A stretch of 33,891 bases of DNA from Kineococcus sp. TRM81007 (lineage in GTDB: Bacteria; Actinomycetota; Actinomycetes; Actinomycetales; Kineococcaceae). The stretch covers positions 28,266 to 62,156 of the forward strand of contig NZ_JALBVB010000033.1 of assembly GCF_022669155.1 (NCBI RefSeq), read 5' to 3'. Positions 1 through 9,831 of this stretch are shown here, in pieces. The position numbers and the translations under genes were made by a program. The notes below the pieces were generated by a model. That model had not been told where the DNA came from, ran no database searches, and saw only the letters and a program-made list of their open reading frames with translations. Every line of letters begins with the position of its first letter. Within the stretch, counting starts at the first letter, position 1.

Positions 1-176
1 GGCGCGACGAGGGGTTCGGCGGAGCGCGCGTGCAGCTCCCGCAGGTCGGCCACGCGCCCGGCCGCGACCTCGGCGGCCTCGGCGTCGCCGCGGACCTCGG
101 CCGCGCGCTGCTCGGACAGGGCCAGCTCCACCTGGGCGGTGAGCTCGGCGGTGAAGGTGGGGATGACAGGGTTCAC
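1..176 (-). CDS. Partial small hypothetical protein (3' end outside window)
   Basis: Only the first 58 residues are visible; the frame is still open at base 1. The GTG start at 176 is preceded by a GAGGAG ribosome site about 5 bases upstream. The visible part begins MNPVIPTFTAELTAQVELAL and continues as an alanine-, glutamate- and arginine-rich helix-forming stretch, with no membrane segment or signal peptide. It lies 32 bases downstream of the STAS gene on the same strand, so the two are probably co-transcribed. I do not recognise the family. The length and function cannot be judged from this fragment. Confidence 0.6.
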   Translation of the reverse strand, partial: MNPVIPTFTAELTAQVELALSEQRAAEVRGDAEAAEVAAGRVADLRELHARSAEPLVA

Positions 177-208
177 GGTGGCTCCTCGGGTCGCTCCGTC
201 GGTGCGGG

Positions 209-553
209 TCATCGGGTGGCCGGCTCGATGTCGAACAGCGGGGCCAGGCCGGTGCGGTGCAGCACGTCCAGGTCGTCGCGACCCAGCCCGCGCAGGACGA
301 CGCGCCCGCCGCGCACGCGGCAGCACCGCTTGGCGCGCAGCAGCAGCGCCACGACCACCGAGGACAGGTGCTCCACCCCGGACACGTCCACCACGAGGGT
401 GGAGGTGCCGGAGTCGAGCGCCTCGCCCAGGGTGCGGCGCAGCGCACCGACGCCCTGGCGCAGGCAGCCCTCGTGGAGCGCCACCACGGTGACGCCCTCC
501 TCCGGGGACGTCCCGACGGCCCCGTCGCGATCGAGCACCTGCAACGCGTCCAC
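209..553 (-). CDS. STAS-domain protein, anti-sigma factor antagonist-like
   Basis: This is a 114-residue cytoplasmic protein, the usual size of a single STAS domain. The core strand-helix signature is clear: VVDVSGVEHLSSVVVALLL around residues 54-72 holds the conserved D-x-S-G-V-x-x-L-S-S. The serines there are where an anti-sigma kinase would phosphorylate a canonical antagonist of the SpoIIAA/RsbV/BldG type. The GTG start at 553 follows a purine-rich GGGGAGGGGAGC ribosome site. No anti-sigma kinase or sigma factor is visible nearby, so its partner is unknown. It is followed by the partial gene at 1-176 and diverges from the two-component operon at 751. The family assignment is fairly secure; the role in partner switching is inference. 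Confidence 0.8.
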   Translation of the reverse strand: MDALQVLDRDGAVGTSPEEGVTVVALHEGCLRQGVGALRRTLGEALDSGTSTLVVDVSGVEHLSSVVVALLLRAKRCCRVRGGRVVLRGLGRDDLDVLHRTGLAPLFDIEPATR

Positions 554-601
554 GCTCCCCTCCCCGGTGCGCCCGCGCCGGTCGCGGCGCGGGACGTTGG
601 C

Positions 602-626
602 CGCCCCGCTGCTCTCGAGCGGGGCG
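602..626. other. Hairpin in the divergent STAS / response-regulator intergenic region
   Basis: Arms CGCCCCGCT (602-610) and AGCGGGGCG (618-626) pair perfectly over 9 bp around a 7-base loop. It lies upstream of both divergent genes, so a simple terminator role is unlikely. It could be a 5'-leader structure of the STAS transcript or an operator. Confidence 0.4.
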
Positions 627-651
627 TGGCACCCACAGTGACCGAGGCGTG

Positions 652-705
652 TTGCGGTTCCCCGACCCGGTCCATTGCGGTTCCGTGACGATCCGTGACC
701 GGATC
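652..705 (+). promoter_or_regulatory. Direct repeats and palindrome upstream of the response regulator
   Basis: The decamer TTGCGGTTCC occurs at 652-661 and again at 675-684, a 23-base offset of roughly two helical turns. OmpR-family regulators typically bind such tandem direct repeats. Immediately downstream, GATCCG (690-695) and CGGATC (700-705) form a perfect inverted repeat around TGAC. Autoregulation by the response regulator at 751 is the simplest reading, but this is inferred from geometry only. Confidence 0.45.
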
Positions 706-750
706 ACCCCCGGCCCGCGCCGGGGGCCGCGACGCTGGCAACATGCGGAC

Positions 751-1449
751 GTGTCCACGAGCGTCCTGGTCCTCGACGACGACGACGGGATCCGGACGTC
801 CCTGACGCTGGCCCTGGAGGACGAGGGGTACCTCGTCACCGGCTGCGCCGCGGCCGAGGAGGCCCTCGCCACCGTCGCCGACGGCGCCCAGCCGGACGTC
901 CTCGTCGTCGACCTCATGCTCGGCGGCATCGACGGCTTCACGTTCATCCGGCGGGTCCGGCCGCTGTGCGACGCACCCGTGATCGTGCTGTCCGCCCGCC
1001 AGGACAAGAGCGACATCGTCGCCGCCCTGGAGGCCGGCGCCGACGACTACCTCACCAAGCCGTTCGACCTGAGCGAGCTGTTCGCGCGGCTGCGGGCCCT
1101 GCGCCGCCGCGCCGAGGGGGCGAGCGCCGCGGAGGACGCCGTCGTCCTGGACTCCGTGGACGGGCCCCTCGTGCTGGACGCCGCCGCCGGCACCGTGCGC
1201 CGCGGCGACGAGCAGCTGCACCTGACCGTCACCGAGTTCCGGCTGCTGCGGGAGCTGGCCGGGGCGCCGGGTCGGGTGCTCAGCCGCCGCACGCTGCTGG
1301 AGCGGGTGTGGGACCGCGGCTTCTTCGGCGACGAGCGCATCGTGGACGTCCACGTGCGCAGGCTGCGCACCAAGGTCGAGCCGGACCCGTCCGCCCCGCG
1401 GCTGGTGACGACGGTGCGGGGCCTGGGGTACCGGCTGGACCGCCGGTGA
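751..1449 (+). CDS. OmpR/PhoB-family response regulator
   Basis: This 232-residue DNA-binding response regulator has a receiver domain at about residues 4-115. The acidic pocket is at D9-D12, the phospho-acceptor is D54 (in VVDLML), and the conserved lysine is K103 (in YLTKPFD). A winged-helix domain follows at about 140-230, ending in the typical TTVRGLGYRL. I chose the GTG at 751 because the receiver's first strand begins right after it; the frame extends further upstream but carries no receiver sequence. No Shine-Dalgarno is visible. CAACAT lies 6 bases before the GTG, so a leaderless transcript is possible. The gene overlaps the histidine kinase start and is its obvious cognate partner. 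Which genes it controls cannot be told from the window. Confidence 0.92.
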   Translation: MSTSVLVLDDDDGIRTSLTLALEDEGYLVTGCAAAEEALATVADGAQPDVLVVDLMLGGIDGFTFIRRVRPLCDAPVIVLSARQDKSDIVAALEAGADDYLTKPFDLSELFARLRALRRRAEGASAAEDAVVLDSVDGPLVLDAAAGTVRRGDEQLHLTVTEFRLLRELAGAPGRVLSRRTLLERVWDRGFFGDERIVDVHVRRLRTKVEPDPSAPRLVTTVRGLGYRLDRR

Positions 1450-2852
1450 GGCGGCCGCGGCCCCTGGGGCTGCGCGCGGGCGTCACCGTCTCCTTCACCC
1501 TGGGCGCCACCGCGCTGGCGACGCTGGCGGCGATCGGCACCCACGCGGTGACCCGCGAGTACCTGCTGGGCCAGCGGGAGGACACCGCCGTGCGGCAGGC
1601 GTTCGTGGACGCCTCCTCCGTGCGCGACGGGCTGCGCACCTCCGGGGTCACCGTCGCCGACGTGCTGGGCGCCGTGGCACCACCCACCGGTTCCGAGCTG
1701 CTGGTGCGCCGCGACGGGCGCTGGTACTCCGGTTCCCTGCAGGTCGGCGCCGACGACGTGCCCGCCGAGCTCAGCGCAGCGGTCGCGTCCGGCACGGCGG
1801 GGGTGACGTGGACGCGGGTGGGCGACGAGTCGGCCATCGCGGTGGGCGTGCCGCTGCCGGTGGTGGGCGCGGAGTTCTACGAGGTCACCCTCACGGACGA
1901 GCTGGACCGCACCCTGCTCGCCGTGCGCAACGCCCTGGCGGCGTTCGCGCTGTCCACCGCCCTCGGCGGCGCGCTGCTGGGGGCGTGGGCGTCGCGGCGC
2001 GCCGTCGCGCCGCTGCACGCGGTGGCCCGCACCGCGGCCAGCATCGCCGGCGGGGAGCTGGGCAGCCGCCTGCCGCCCACCACCGACCCGGACCTGGCCA
2101 CGATCGTCGGGTCCTTCAACAGCATGGTCGACGCGCTGGAGGAGCAGATCCAGCGGGAGGTGCGCTTCAGCGCCGACGTCAGCCACGAGCTGCGCTCACC
2201 GCTGACCACGCTCGTCACCAGCGTGGCGCTGCTGCAGCGCCGCCGCGACGAGCTGCCGCAGCGCTCGCAGCAGGCCCTGGACCTCGTGGGCCGCGAGCTG
2301 GACCGCTTCCAGCAGACCCTCGACGACCTGCTGGAGCTGGCTCGGCTGGAGTCCGGCACCGCCTCCCGCCCGCGGGTGCGCGCCGGCGCGGTGGACCTGG
2401 CGCGCCAGGCCCTGGACGGCAGCGGCCGCCCGCACGTGCCGGTGCGCGCCGACGACGACGGCGCGCAGGTGGACGTGGACGTCCAGCAGCTCGCGCGGGC
2501 GCTGGTGAACCTCTTCGACAACGCCGACCGGCACGGGGAGGGGCTGGTGGAGGTCGGGGTGCAGCGCAGCGGGGACCGGGTGCGGTTCCTCGTCGACGAC
2601 GCCGGGCCGGGCGTGCCCGCCGGGGAGCGGCAGCGGGTCTTCGAGCGGTTCGCGCGCGCCGGCTCGCGCGGGTCGCTGCCGGGGTCGGGGCTGGGGCTGA
2701 GCCTGGTGGCGGAGACGGTCCGCGCCCACGACGGCTCTGTGCGCTGCGCGGTGTCCCCGCGCGGTGGGGCCCGCTTCGTCGTGGAGCTGCCGGTGGCGCG
2801 CGCGCTCGCCGGCGTCGGGGGCGGCGCGCCGGGAGCCGGGCGGCGGGCGTGA
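1446..2852 (+). CDS. Membrane sensor histidine kinase
   Basis: This 468-residue sensor kinase starts with a GTG that overlaps the regulator's stop by 4 bases (GTGA). One membrane segment lies at about residues 12-32, followed by an extracellular sensor domain of about 120 residues and a second segment at about 158-180. A HAMP linker and the HisKA dimerisation domain follow, with the phospho-accepting H247 in DVSHELRSPL. The ATPase domain carries the N box (LFDNADRHGEG), G1 box (DDAGPGVP) and G2 box (GSGLGLSL). The general layout resembles actinobacterial MtrB-like kinases. The sensor domain matches nothing I recognise, so the signal is unknown. Its stop overlaps the start of the lipoprotein gene, which makes that lipoprotein a candidate accessory sensor. 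Confidence 0.93.
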   Translation: MRRPRPLGLRAGVTVSFTLGATALATLAAIGTHAVTREYLLGQREDTAVRQAFVDASSVRDGLRTSGVTVADVLGAVAPPTGSELLVRRDGRWYSGSLQVGADDVPAELSAAVASGTAGVTWTRVGDESAIAVGVPLPVVGAEFYEVTLTDELDRTLLAVRNALAAFALSTALGGALLGAWASRRAVAPLHAVARTAASIAGGELGSRLPPTTDPDLATIVGSFNSMVDALEEQIQREVRFSADVSHELRSPLTTLVTSVALLQRRRDELPQRSQQALDLVGRELDRFQQTLDDLLELARLESGTASRPRVRAGAVDLARQALDGSGRPHVPVRADDDGAQVDVDVQQLARALVNLFDNADRHGEGLVEVGVQRSGDRVRFLVDDAGPGVPAGERQRVFERFARAGSRGSLPGSGLGLSLVAETVRAHDGSVRCAVSPRGGARFVVELPVARALAGVGGGAPGAGRRA

Positions 2853-3469
2853 GGGCGCGCGGGCCGCTGGCGGCGCTGGTGGCGGCCGCCGTGCTCACCG
2901 CCTGCGGTGCGCCCTCCGAGGGGCAGGTGCGCGAGATCGGACCCACCGAGGTGCCGTACGGGCTGCTGGAACCGGCGCCGGAGCCGTCCGCGGACAGCTC
3001 CGCCACCGCCGGGACGAGCAGCGGGCCGCGGGTGTACTTCCTCGCGGGCGACCGGCTGCTGGCGGTGCCGCTGGGCAGCGCCGGACCGCAGGGCACGGGC
3101 GACCCGGCGCGGCTGGGCGACCTCCTGGAGCGGTTGTCGGCCGGGCCGGGGCAGCAGGAGCGCGCCGACGGGCTCAGCAGCGCGCTCGGGCCGGACGTCC
3201 GGCTGAGCACGGGACCCGTCGTGGACGGCACCGCCCGGGTGTCGGTGGAGGGCCTGGCGGAGAACATCGCCGCCGACCGCCTGCCGCTGGCGGTGGGGCA
3301 GGTGGTCCTGACTGCCACCACGGCCCCGGGCGTGCAGGACGTGCAGCTGCTGCGCGACGGGGAGGTCCTGGAGGTGCCGCTGCCCGGCGGGGAACGCACC
3401 GCCGACCCCGTCAGCGCGGGCGACTACGCGGCCCTGGTCGGTCCCGAGCCGGCGACGCCGGTGCGCTGA
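2849..3469 (+). CDS. GerMN-domain lipoprotein, minimal LpqB-like
   Basis: A 206-residue lipoprotein starts with a GTG overlapping the kinase stop by 4 bases. The N-terminus is a short arginine-containing signal with lipobox VLTAC, so the mature protein is probably anchored on the outer face of the membrane. A low-complexity linker follows, then a domain from about residue 60 (VYFLAGDRLLAVPL) through the LLERLSAGPG segment to RVSVEGL. That pattern is typical of the GerMN (sporulation/germination) fold. In the mtrAB-lpqB system the third gene encodes a much larger GerMN plus propeller lipoprotein; here only the GerMN part is present. A role in modulating the kinase is inferred from the gene order. 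A strong hairpin terminator lies just downstream. Confidence 0.82.
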   Translation: MRARGPLAALVAAAVLTACGAPSEGQVREIGPTEVPYGLLEPAPEPSADSSATAGTSSGPRVYFLAGDRLLAVPLGSAGPQGTGDPARLGDLLERLSAGPGQQERADGLSSALGPDVRLSTGPVVDGTARVSVEGLAENIAADRLPLAVGQVVLTATTAPGVQDVQLLRDGEVLEVPLPGGERTADPVSAGDYAALVGPEPATPVR

Positions 3470-3475
3470 GCGCAC

Positions 3476-3515
3476 CCGCCGGGGCGGCGGCCGCGGTGGC
3501 CCGCCGCCCCGGCGG
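3476..3515. terminator. Bidirectional hairpin terminator
   Basis: A perfect 15-bp stem (3476-3490 with 3501-3515, starting CCGCCGGGGCGGCGG) encloses a 10-base loop. It fills the gap between the convergent lipoprotein gene, which ends at 3469, and the mannosidase gene, which ends at 3522. There is no T-tract, as is usual in very GC-rich actinobacteria. Confidence 0.75.
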
Positions 3516-3521
3516 TCCCGC

Positions 3522-6021
3522 TCACCCGCGCGCCGCCGCCAGGGAGTTCGCCGAGCGCAGCACCAGCGGGTCCAGCCAGCGCTCCGCCTCGACGCGGTGG
3601 GCGGTGCGCACGGTGAACGCGTGCGCCTCCCCGGGCAGCAGGGTCACCAGGCCGTCGTCGACGACGGCGTCGGGCGCGACCACGTCCGCCAGCAGCGTGA
3701 CGTCGCGGGCGAAGGAGGTGGCCAGCACCCGCACCGCCCACCCGCCGGGGACCTCCTCGGCGACGGCGCGCAGGGGCGCCGGGTCGTAGGCGACGTCGCG
3801 GTCCTCCGCGAACAGGTGCACCGCCCGGGACCCCGCGGCGCCGGTCTCGCAGGACACGTCGGCGACGAGGACCTCGGCGGTGGCGTCACCGGCCTCCCGC
3901 AGCTCCCCCGGCAGGGCCAGCACCCGCACCTCGCGGGCCGGCACCCGCACCTGGAGCACCACCGCGGCCAGCTCCCGCCCGTCCAGGGCGGTGCGCCGCA
4001 CGTGCGCACGCCCCGTCCACGCCTCGCCGGTGTCGTTGACGAGGAGCAGGTGCACGGCGCCGTCGCGCGGCTGGAACGTCGCCAGGCGCGGGGAGTGCGC
4101 GCGCCGCAGCGCGTGGAAGGCGGGTTTGCGACGGCCGTCGCCGTCCACGACGGACCACGACGTCACCGGCCAGCAGTCGTTCAGCTGCCAGTACACGCTG
4201 CCGGCGGTGCGCGGCCACCAGGAGCGCAGGTGCTCCACCCCGCACGCCACGGCGCGCGCCTGGTTCAGCTGCGCGGCCCAGTTCCAGTCGCGGAAAGCGG
4301 TGGGCACGCCCAGGTGGGGTTCCATGCCGCGGTCCAGCTTGCCGTTGCCGTCGACGGCCTTCTGGTGCGCCAGGAACGCCGGGGAGTCCTTGCGCAGGTC
4401 GTCCGGTCCCAGGGCGCGGGTGAGGGTCGCCCACGCCGGTGGCGCCTGGTACCCGAACTCGGAGCAGAAGCGCGGGACCCGCTCGCGGTACGCGGTCCAG
4501 TCGCGCTCGTTCCACACGTCCCACACGTGGGTGGTGCCGTGGCCGGGGTCGTTGGGGTGCAGCTCACCCGCGGGTACGCCGGGGTTGGCGGGGCTGCCCG
4601 GCGAGTACGGGCGGGTGGGGTCCAGCTCCGCCAGGACCGCGGGGAACACCTGCTCGTAGTACCCCAGGCCCCAGGTGGCCTCCCCGAGCTGCTCCTTCCA
4701 GCCCCAGTCCTCGTGGCCCCAGATGTTCTCGTTGCCGCCGTTCCACAGCACCAGCGACGGGTGCGGGCTGAGGCGGGTGACGTTCTCGCGGGCCTCGGCG
4801 ACGATCTCCGAGCGCAGCGGTTCCTCCTCGGAGTAGGCGGCGCACGCCAGCGGGAAGTCCTGCCACACCATCAGGCCCTTGACGTCGGCGAGGTCGTAGA
4901 AGTCGTCGGACTCGTAGATCCCGCCGCCCCACACGCGCACGAGGTTGACGTGCGCCTCCAGCGCGCGGTCCAGGGCCGCCTCGTAGCGCTCGCGGGTCAG
5001 GCGGGTCAGCAGGTGGTCCTCGGGGATCCAGTTCACGCCGCGCGCGAACACCGGCACGCCGTTGACGACGAGGGTGAACCGGGAACCGTGCTCGTCGGGG
5101 GTGGTGTCCAGCTCCACGGTGCGGAACGCGGTGCGCAGCTCGCGCGCGTCGAGCTGCGCACCGCCGGCGGACAGCCGCACCACCACGTCCACGAGGGGCT
5201 GCCCGCCGTACCCGACGGGCCACCACACGGGGGCACCGGGGACCTCCAGCAGCACGGTGGCGCTGGTGTCGCCGGGGGCGGCGCGCACCGCACCGGCGAC
5301 GGCGAGGCCCGGCAGCTCCACCTCCACGAGCAGCTCGCCGGGTTCCTCCAGGCCGGAGCGCTCCACGTCGACGTGCACGGCGAGGCGGCCCGTGGTGCCG
5401 TCCAGGGTGGCCAGGGGGCGCACCGCCGCCAGCCGCGCGGTGCGCCAGCGCTGCAGCAGCACCGGCCGCCAGATCCCGGCGGTCTGCAGGTCCGGTCCCC
5501 AGTCCCACCCGAAGCTGCACGCCATCTTGCGCACGGCGTTGAACGGGTGGTCGTAGGCGCGGGGCCGGTAGCCGATCTCCTTCTCCACCGCCTCGGCGTG
5601 CTCCAGCGCCGAGTCGAACCGCACGCGCAGCCCGGTGGCGCCGGCGCGCAGGGCGGCGCCGGCGTCGAAGCGGTGCGTGCGGTGCATGTTCGCGGTGCGG
5701 CCCAGCTCCACGCCGCCGAGGGTGACGGTGGCGACGGTGTCCAGCCCGGTGAACACCAGGTCCACGCGCTCGCCGTCCGCGGGGGGCCCGGCGCCCGGCA
5801 CGGCGCCGAGGTCGAGGCGGTACTCCCAGGCGCTGCGGTGCAGCCACTCCAGGGCCGCCTCGTTCTCGCCCAGGTAGGGGTCGGGGATCAGGCCGGCGTC
5901 GAGCAGGTGGGTGTGCACGGTGCCGGGGACGGAGACGTCCAGCGGGTTCGCGGCGAGGGCGCGGGCGACCTCGGCGGGGGCCTCGCCCCCGGCGCGGTGC
6001 AGGGTCCAGCCGCCGGTCAGT

Positions 6022-6035
<14 letters not shown>
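3522..6035 (-). CDS. Beta-mannosidase, glycoside hydrolase family 2
   Basis: An 837-residue cytoplasmic enzyme (no signal peptide) with the GH2 layout: an N-terminal jelly-roll domain (WTLHRAGG, VPGTVHTHL, WLHRSAWEYR), an immunoglobulin-like domain, a TIM barrel, and C-terminal beta domains. The catalytic acid/base is E436 in WNGGNEN and the nucleophile is E526 in CSEFGYQ. The KMACSFGWDWGP segment at about 172-183 is characteristic of beta-mannosidases rather than beta-galactosidases. The family retains configuration and releases mannose from the non-reducing end of beta-1,4-mannosides. The GTG start at 6035 overlaps the upstream ABC ATPase gene by 14 bases, so translation is probably coupled. 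It is the last gene of the transporter operon, which argues that the transporter's substrate is its substrate. Confidence 0.9.
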
Positions 6036-6959
<924 letters not shown>

Positions 6960-6963
<4 letters not shown>

Positions 6964-7847
6964 CGCAGCCCCTCGCTCTCCTCGGTCGGTCCGGTGCGCA
7001 CGAAGCCCCCGCGCTCGCCGTGCAGGCTCGGGAAGGAGCCGAGCAGCTTGCGCGTGTAGGGGTGGTTCGCGTTCCGGTAGAGGTTCTGCGCGGTGTCGAG
7101 CTCGACGACCTCCCCGCGCAGCATGACGGCGATGCGGTCGCTGATCTCCAGCAGCAGCGGCAGGTCGTGCGTGATGAACACCACGGCGAAACCCAGCTCG
7201 TCGCGCAACCGGACGATCTCGCGCAGGATGTCGCGCTGCACGACGACGTCCAGCGCCGTCGTCGGCTCGTCCATGATCATCACCTGGGGCTCCAGGAGCA
7301 TCGCCATGGCGATCATCACGCGCTGGCGCATCCCGCCGGACAGCTCGTGCGGGTAGGAGCGCAGCCGGCCGGGGTCCACCCCGACGCGGGTCAGCACGTC
7401 CGCGCAGCGTTCGCGCCGGGCTCGACGGCCCGGCGAGGAGTCGTGGGCGCGCAGCGTGTCGTCGAGCTGCGCGCCGATCGTTCGCACGGGGTTCAGGGCG
7501 TTCATCGCCCCCTGGAACACCATGGACAGCTTCGCCCAGCGGAACCGGCGCAGCTCCTCGTCGGCCAGGGCCAGCACGTCCACGTCGCCGCCGTCGCGGT
7601 CGTGGAACGTCACCGAGCCGGACGCGATGCGCGCCGGCGGCTGGTGCAGCCGGTTCACCGCGTACGCCAGGGTGGTCTTGCCGCAACCGGACTCACCCGC
7701 CAGGCCGAGGATCTCCCCGCGGTGCAGGTCGAGGGTCGCGCCCTTCACGGCCGTCACGGGCTGCTCGGTCTCGTAGACGACGGTCAGGTCCCGGACGCTC
7801 ACGACGGCGGTGCCGGGGCCGGCCTGCTGCGAGGTGGTGGTGCTCAC
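6960..7847 (-). CDS. Dpp/Opp-type ABC transporter ATPase (DppD-like)
   Basis: This 295-residue partner ATPase has Walker A GESGCGKTT, signature LSGGMRQRVMIAMAM, Walker B VMIMDEPTTALDV and switch histidine in FITHDLPLL. It ends with the NHPYTRKLLGSFPSL region common to this subfamily. I chose GTG 7847 because it overlaps the stop of the upstream permease in a GTGA; the frame continues upstream only as antisense-type sequence inside that permease. With the DppF-like ATPase it should form the asymmetric ATPase pair on the cytoplasmic side of the importer. Confidence 0.92.
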
Positions 7848-8809
7848 GCCGCACCGCCCTTCGCCGCCAGGCGGGTGCGCCGCCGGTGCAGCCGGGCGTT
7901 CTTCAGCTTCGGGTCGACGATCTCGTCGATGGAGAAGTTGATCAGGGCCAGGCCGGTGCCGAACAGGGCGATCACCAGGCCCGGCGGGGCGAACCACCAC
8001 CACGCCCCCAGCGGCAGGGCGAAGCCGTTCTGGGCGTAGAAGAGCATCGTGCCCAGCGTCGAGGAGCCGGAGGCGCCCAGGCCGAGGAAGGACAGCCCCG
8101 CCTCGCCGAGCACGGCGGCGATGACGGCGAACACGAACTGCGACGCCAGCACCGGCAGCAGGTTCGGCAGGATCTCCACCGCGATCACCCGCCACGGCCG
8201 CTCCCCCGACAGCTTCGCCGCGGCCACGTAGTCGCGGTTGCGCACCGAGAGCGTCTGCGCCCGCAGCACCCGCGCCGAGGCCGCCCAGCTCGTCAGGGCC
8301 AGAACCACCGCGATCGTCCACAGCCCCCGGCTCTCCCGCGGCACGAAACCGGAGATGACGATGACCAGCGGCAGGCCGGGGATGACGAGGAACACGTTCG
8401 ACAGCAGCGAGAACGCCTCGTCGGCCACGCCGCCCAGGTAGGCGCCGTAGATGCCGAAGAACGCCGAGAGCACCGTCGCCAGCACCCCGACGATCAGGCC
8501 GATCTGCAACGAGCCGCGGGTCGCGAACGCCAGCTGCGCGAAGACGTCCTGGCCGGTCTGGGTGGTGCCCAGCCACAGCCCGCCGGAGGGGCCGGTCAGG
8601 CCGACGTCGCGGATGCGGTCGGGGTCGCCCACCAGGAACGGCGCGAGCACTCCGAACAGGACGATGCCGGCGACGAGGGCGAGGCCGGTGGCCAGCCACG
8701 GCGTCATCGTGGGGAGCATCAGCCGCCAGGCGGCCTTGGGGCGGGCGGCGGGACCGGCGGCGGGCGGCCGCTGCACCACCGGCTCGGTGAGGGGCTGGGT
8801 GTTCGTCAT
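7844..8809 (-). CDS. Dpp/Opp-type ABC transporter permease (DppC-like)
   Basis: A 321-residue integral membrane protein starts at ATG 8809. The N-terminus has a cytoplasmic tail and a first membrane helix (WLATGLALVAGIVLFGVL), then the extracytoplasmic stretch LWLGTTQTGQDVFAQLAFAT that is typical of DppC permeases. About five more hydrophobic helices follow. The ATPase-contacting EAA loop reads YVAAAKLSGERPWRVI followed by ILPN. It lies 29 bases after the DppB-like gene and overlaps the DppD-like gene by 4 bases. Confidence 0.92.
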   Translation of the reverse strand: MTNTQPLTEPVVQRPPAAGPAARPKAAWRLMLPTMTPWLATGLALVAGIVLFGVLAPFLVGDPDRIRDVGLTGPSGGLWLGTTQTGQDVFAQLAFATRGSLQIGLIVGVLATVLSAFFGIYGAYLGGVADEAFSLLSNVFLVIPGLPLVIVISGFVPRESRGLWTIAVVLALTSWAASARVLRAQTLSVRNRDYVAAAKLSGERPWRVIAVEILPNLLPVLASQFVFAVIAAVLGEAGLSFLGLGASGSSTLGTMLFYAQNGFALPLGAWWWFAPPGLVIALFGTGLALINFSIDEIVDPKLKNARLHRRRTRLAAKGGAA

Positions 8810-8838
8810 GTCTCCTCCGCGGGGCGCCGGGCGCGTGG

Positions 8839-9828
8839 TCAGGACCGGGCCCGCGTGCGCGGGTCGATGAGGCCGTACAGCAGGTCAACGACGAGGTTCG
8901 CGCCGAGGACGGCCAGGGTGATGAACAGGAAGACGCCTTGCATGAGCGCGTAGTCGTTGTTGGTGACGGCGCCGAGCAGTCGCGAGCCGATGCCGGGGTA
9001 GGAGAACACCTGCTCGGTCACCACCGACCCGGACACCACGAACCCCAGCGCGATGGCGAACCCGGCGATGGAGGGCAGCACCGCGTTGCGCGCCGCGTAG
9101 TTCCGCATCACCTGCCGCGCCGGCAGGCCCTTGGCGCGGGCGGTCAGGACGTAGTCCTCCGAGAGGGTGGAGACCATCATGTTGCGCATGCCCAGCAGCC
9201 ACCCGCCGACGGAACCGATGACGATGGTCAGGGCGGGCAGAAACCCGTAGTAGGCGGCGGACCGGATGAACTCCAGGTTCCACCCCGGCGTCAGCACCAC
9301 GTCGTAGCCGCCCTGGGAGGGGAACATCTCCAGCTGCCGCGCCAGCACGTACACCAGGACGAGGGAGAGCCAGAAGTACGGCACCGCCGCCAGCAGCGTC
9401 GTGGACGGCACGAGCGAGTCCAGCCAGCTGCCAGGCCGCCACCCCGCGATCGCACCGAGTACGACGCCGAGGACGGCGGCCAGCACGGTGGCGATGCCGA
9501 CGAGCACGAGCGTCCACGGCATCGACGCGGCGATGACCTCCGTCACCGGTGCGGGGAAGTAGCTGATCGACGTTCCCAAGTCGCCGCGGGCGATGTTCGT
9601 CAGGTAGGTCCAGTACTGCTGGATCATCGGGTCGCCCGTGTCGCCGCCCAGCAGGGTGGCGTAGGCCTTCCGCGTCTCCGGCGTCACGGTGGCGCCGCGC
9701 TGGCTCAGCTTGGCGAGCAGGATGTCCACCGGGTCACCGGGCAGCAGGCGCGGGATGAGGAAGTTCAGCGTCAGCGCCGCCCAGAACGCGACGGCGTAGA
9801 AGCCGAGCTTGCGCAGCAGGTAGCTCAC
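8839..9828 (-). CDS. Dpp/Opp-type ABC transporter permease (DppB-like)
   Basis: This 329-residue permease has a first helix FYAVAFWAALTLNFLIPRLL followed by PGDP, the standard DppB opening. The ATPase-contacting loop is YVLTARAKGLPARQV, with further helices on either side and the VVSGSVVTEQVFSYPGIG segment shared by the family. It starts with GTG at 9828, 3 bases after the stop of the solute-binding protein, so the operon order is binding protein, DppB, DppC, DppD, DppF, mannosidase. It forms the membrane channel together with the DppC-like permease. Confidence 0.93.
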   Translation of the reverse strand: MSYLLRKLGFYAVAFWAALTLNFLIPRLLPGDPVDILLAKLSQRGATVTPETRKAYATLLGGDTGDPMIQQYWTYLTNIARGDLGTSISYFPAPVTEVIAASMPWTLVLVGIATVLAAVLGVVLGAIAGWRPGSWLDSLVPSTTLLAAVPYFWLSLVLVYVLARQLEMFPSQGGYDVVLTPGWNLEFIRSAAYYGFLPALTIVIGSVGGWLLGMRNMMVSTLSEDYVLTARAKGLPARQVMRNYAARNAVLPSIAGFAIALGFVVSGSVVTEQVFSYPGIGSRLLGAVTNNDYALMQGVFLFITLAVLGANLVVDLLYGLIDPRTRARS

Positions 9829-9831
9829 GGC

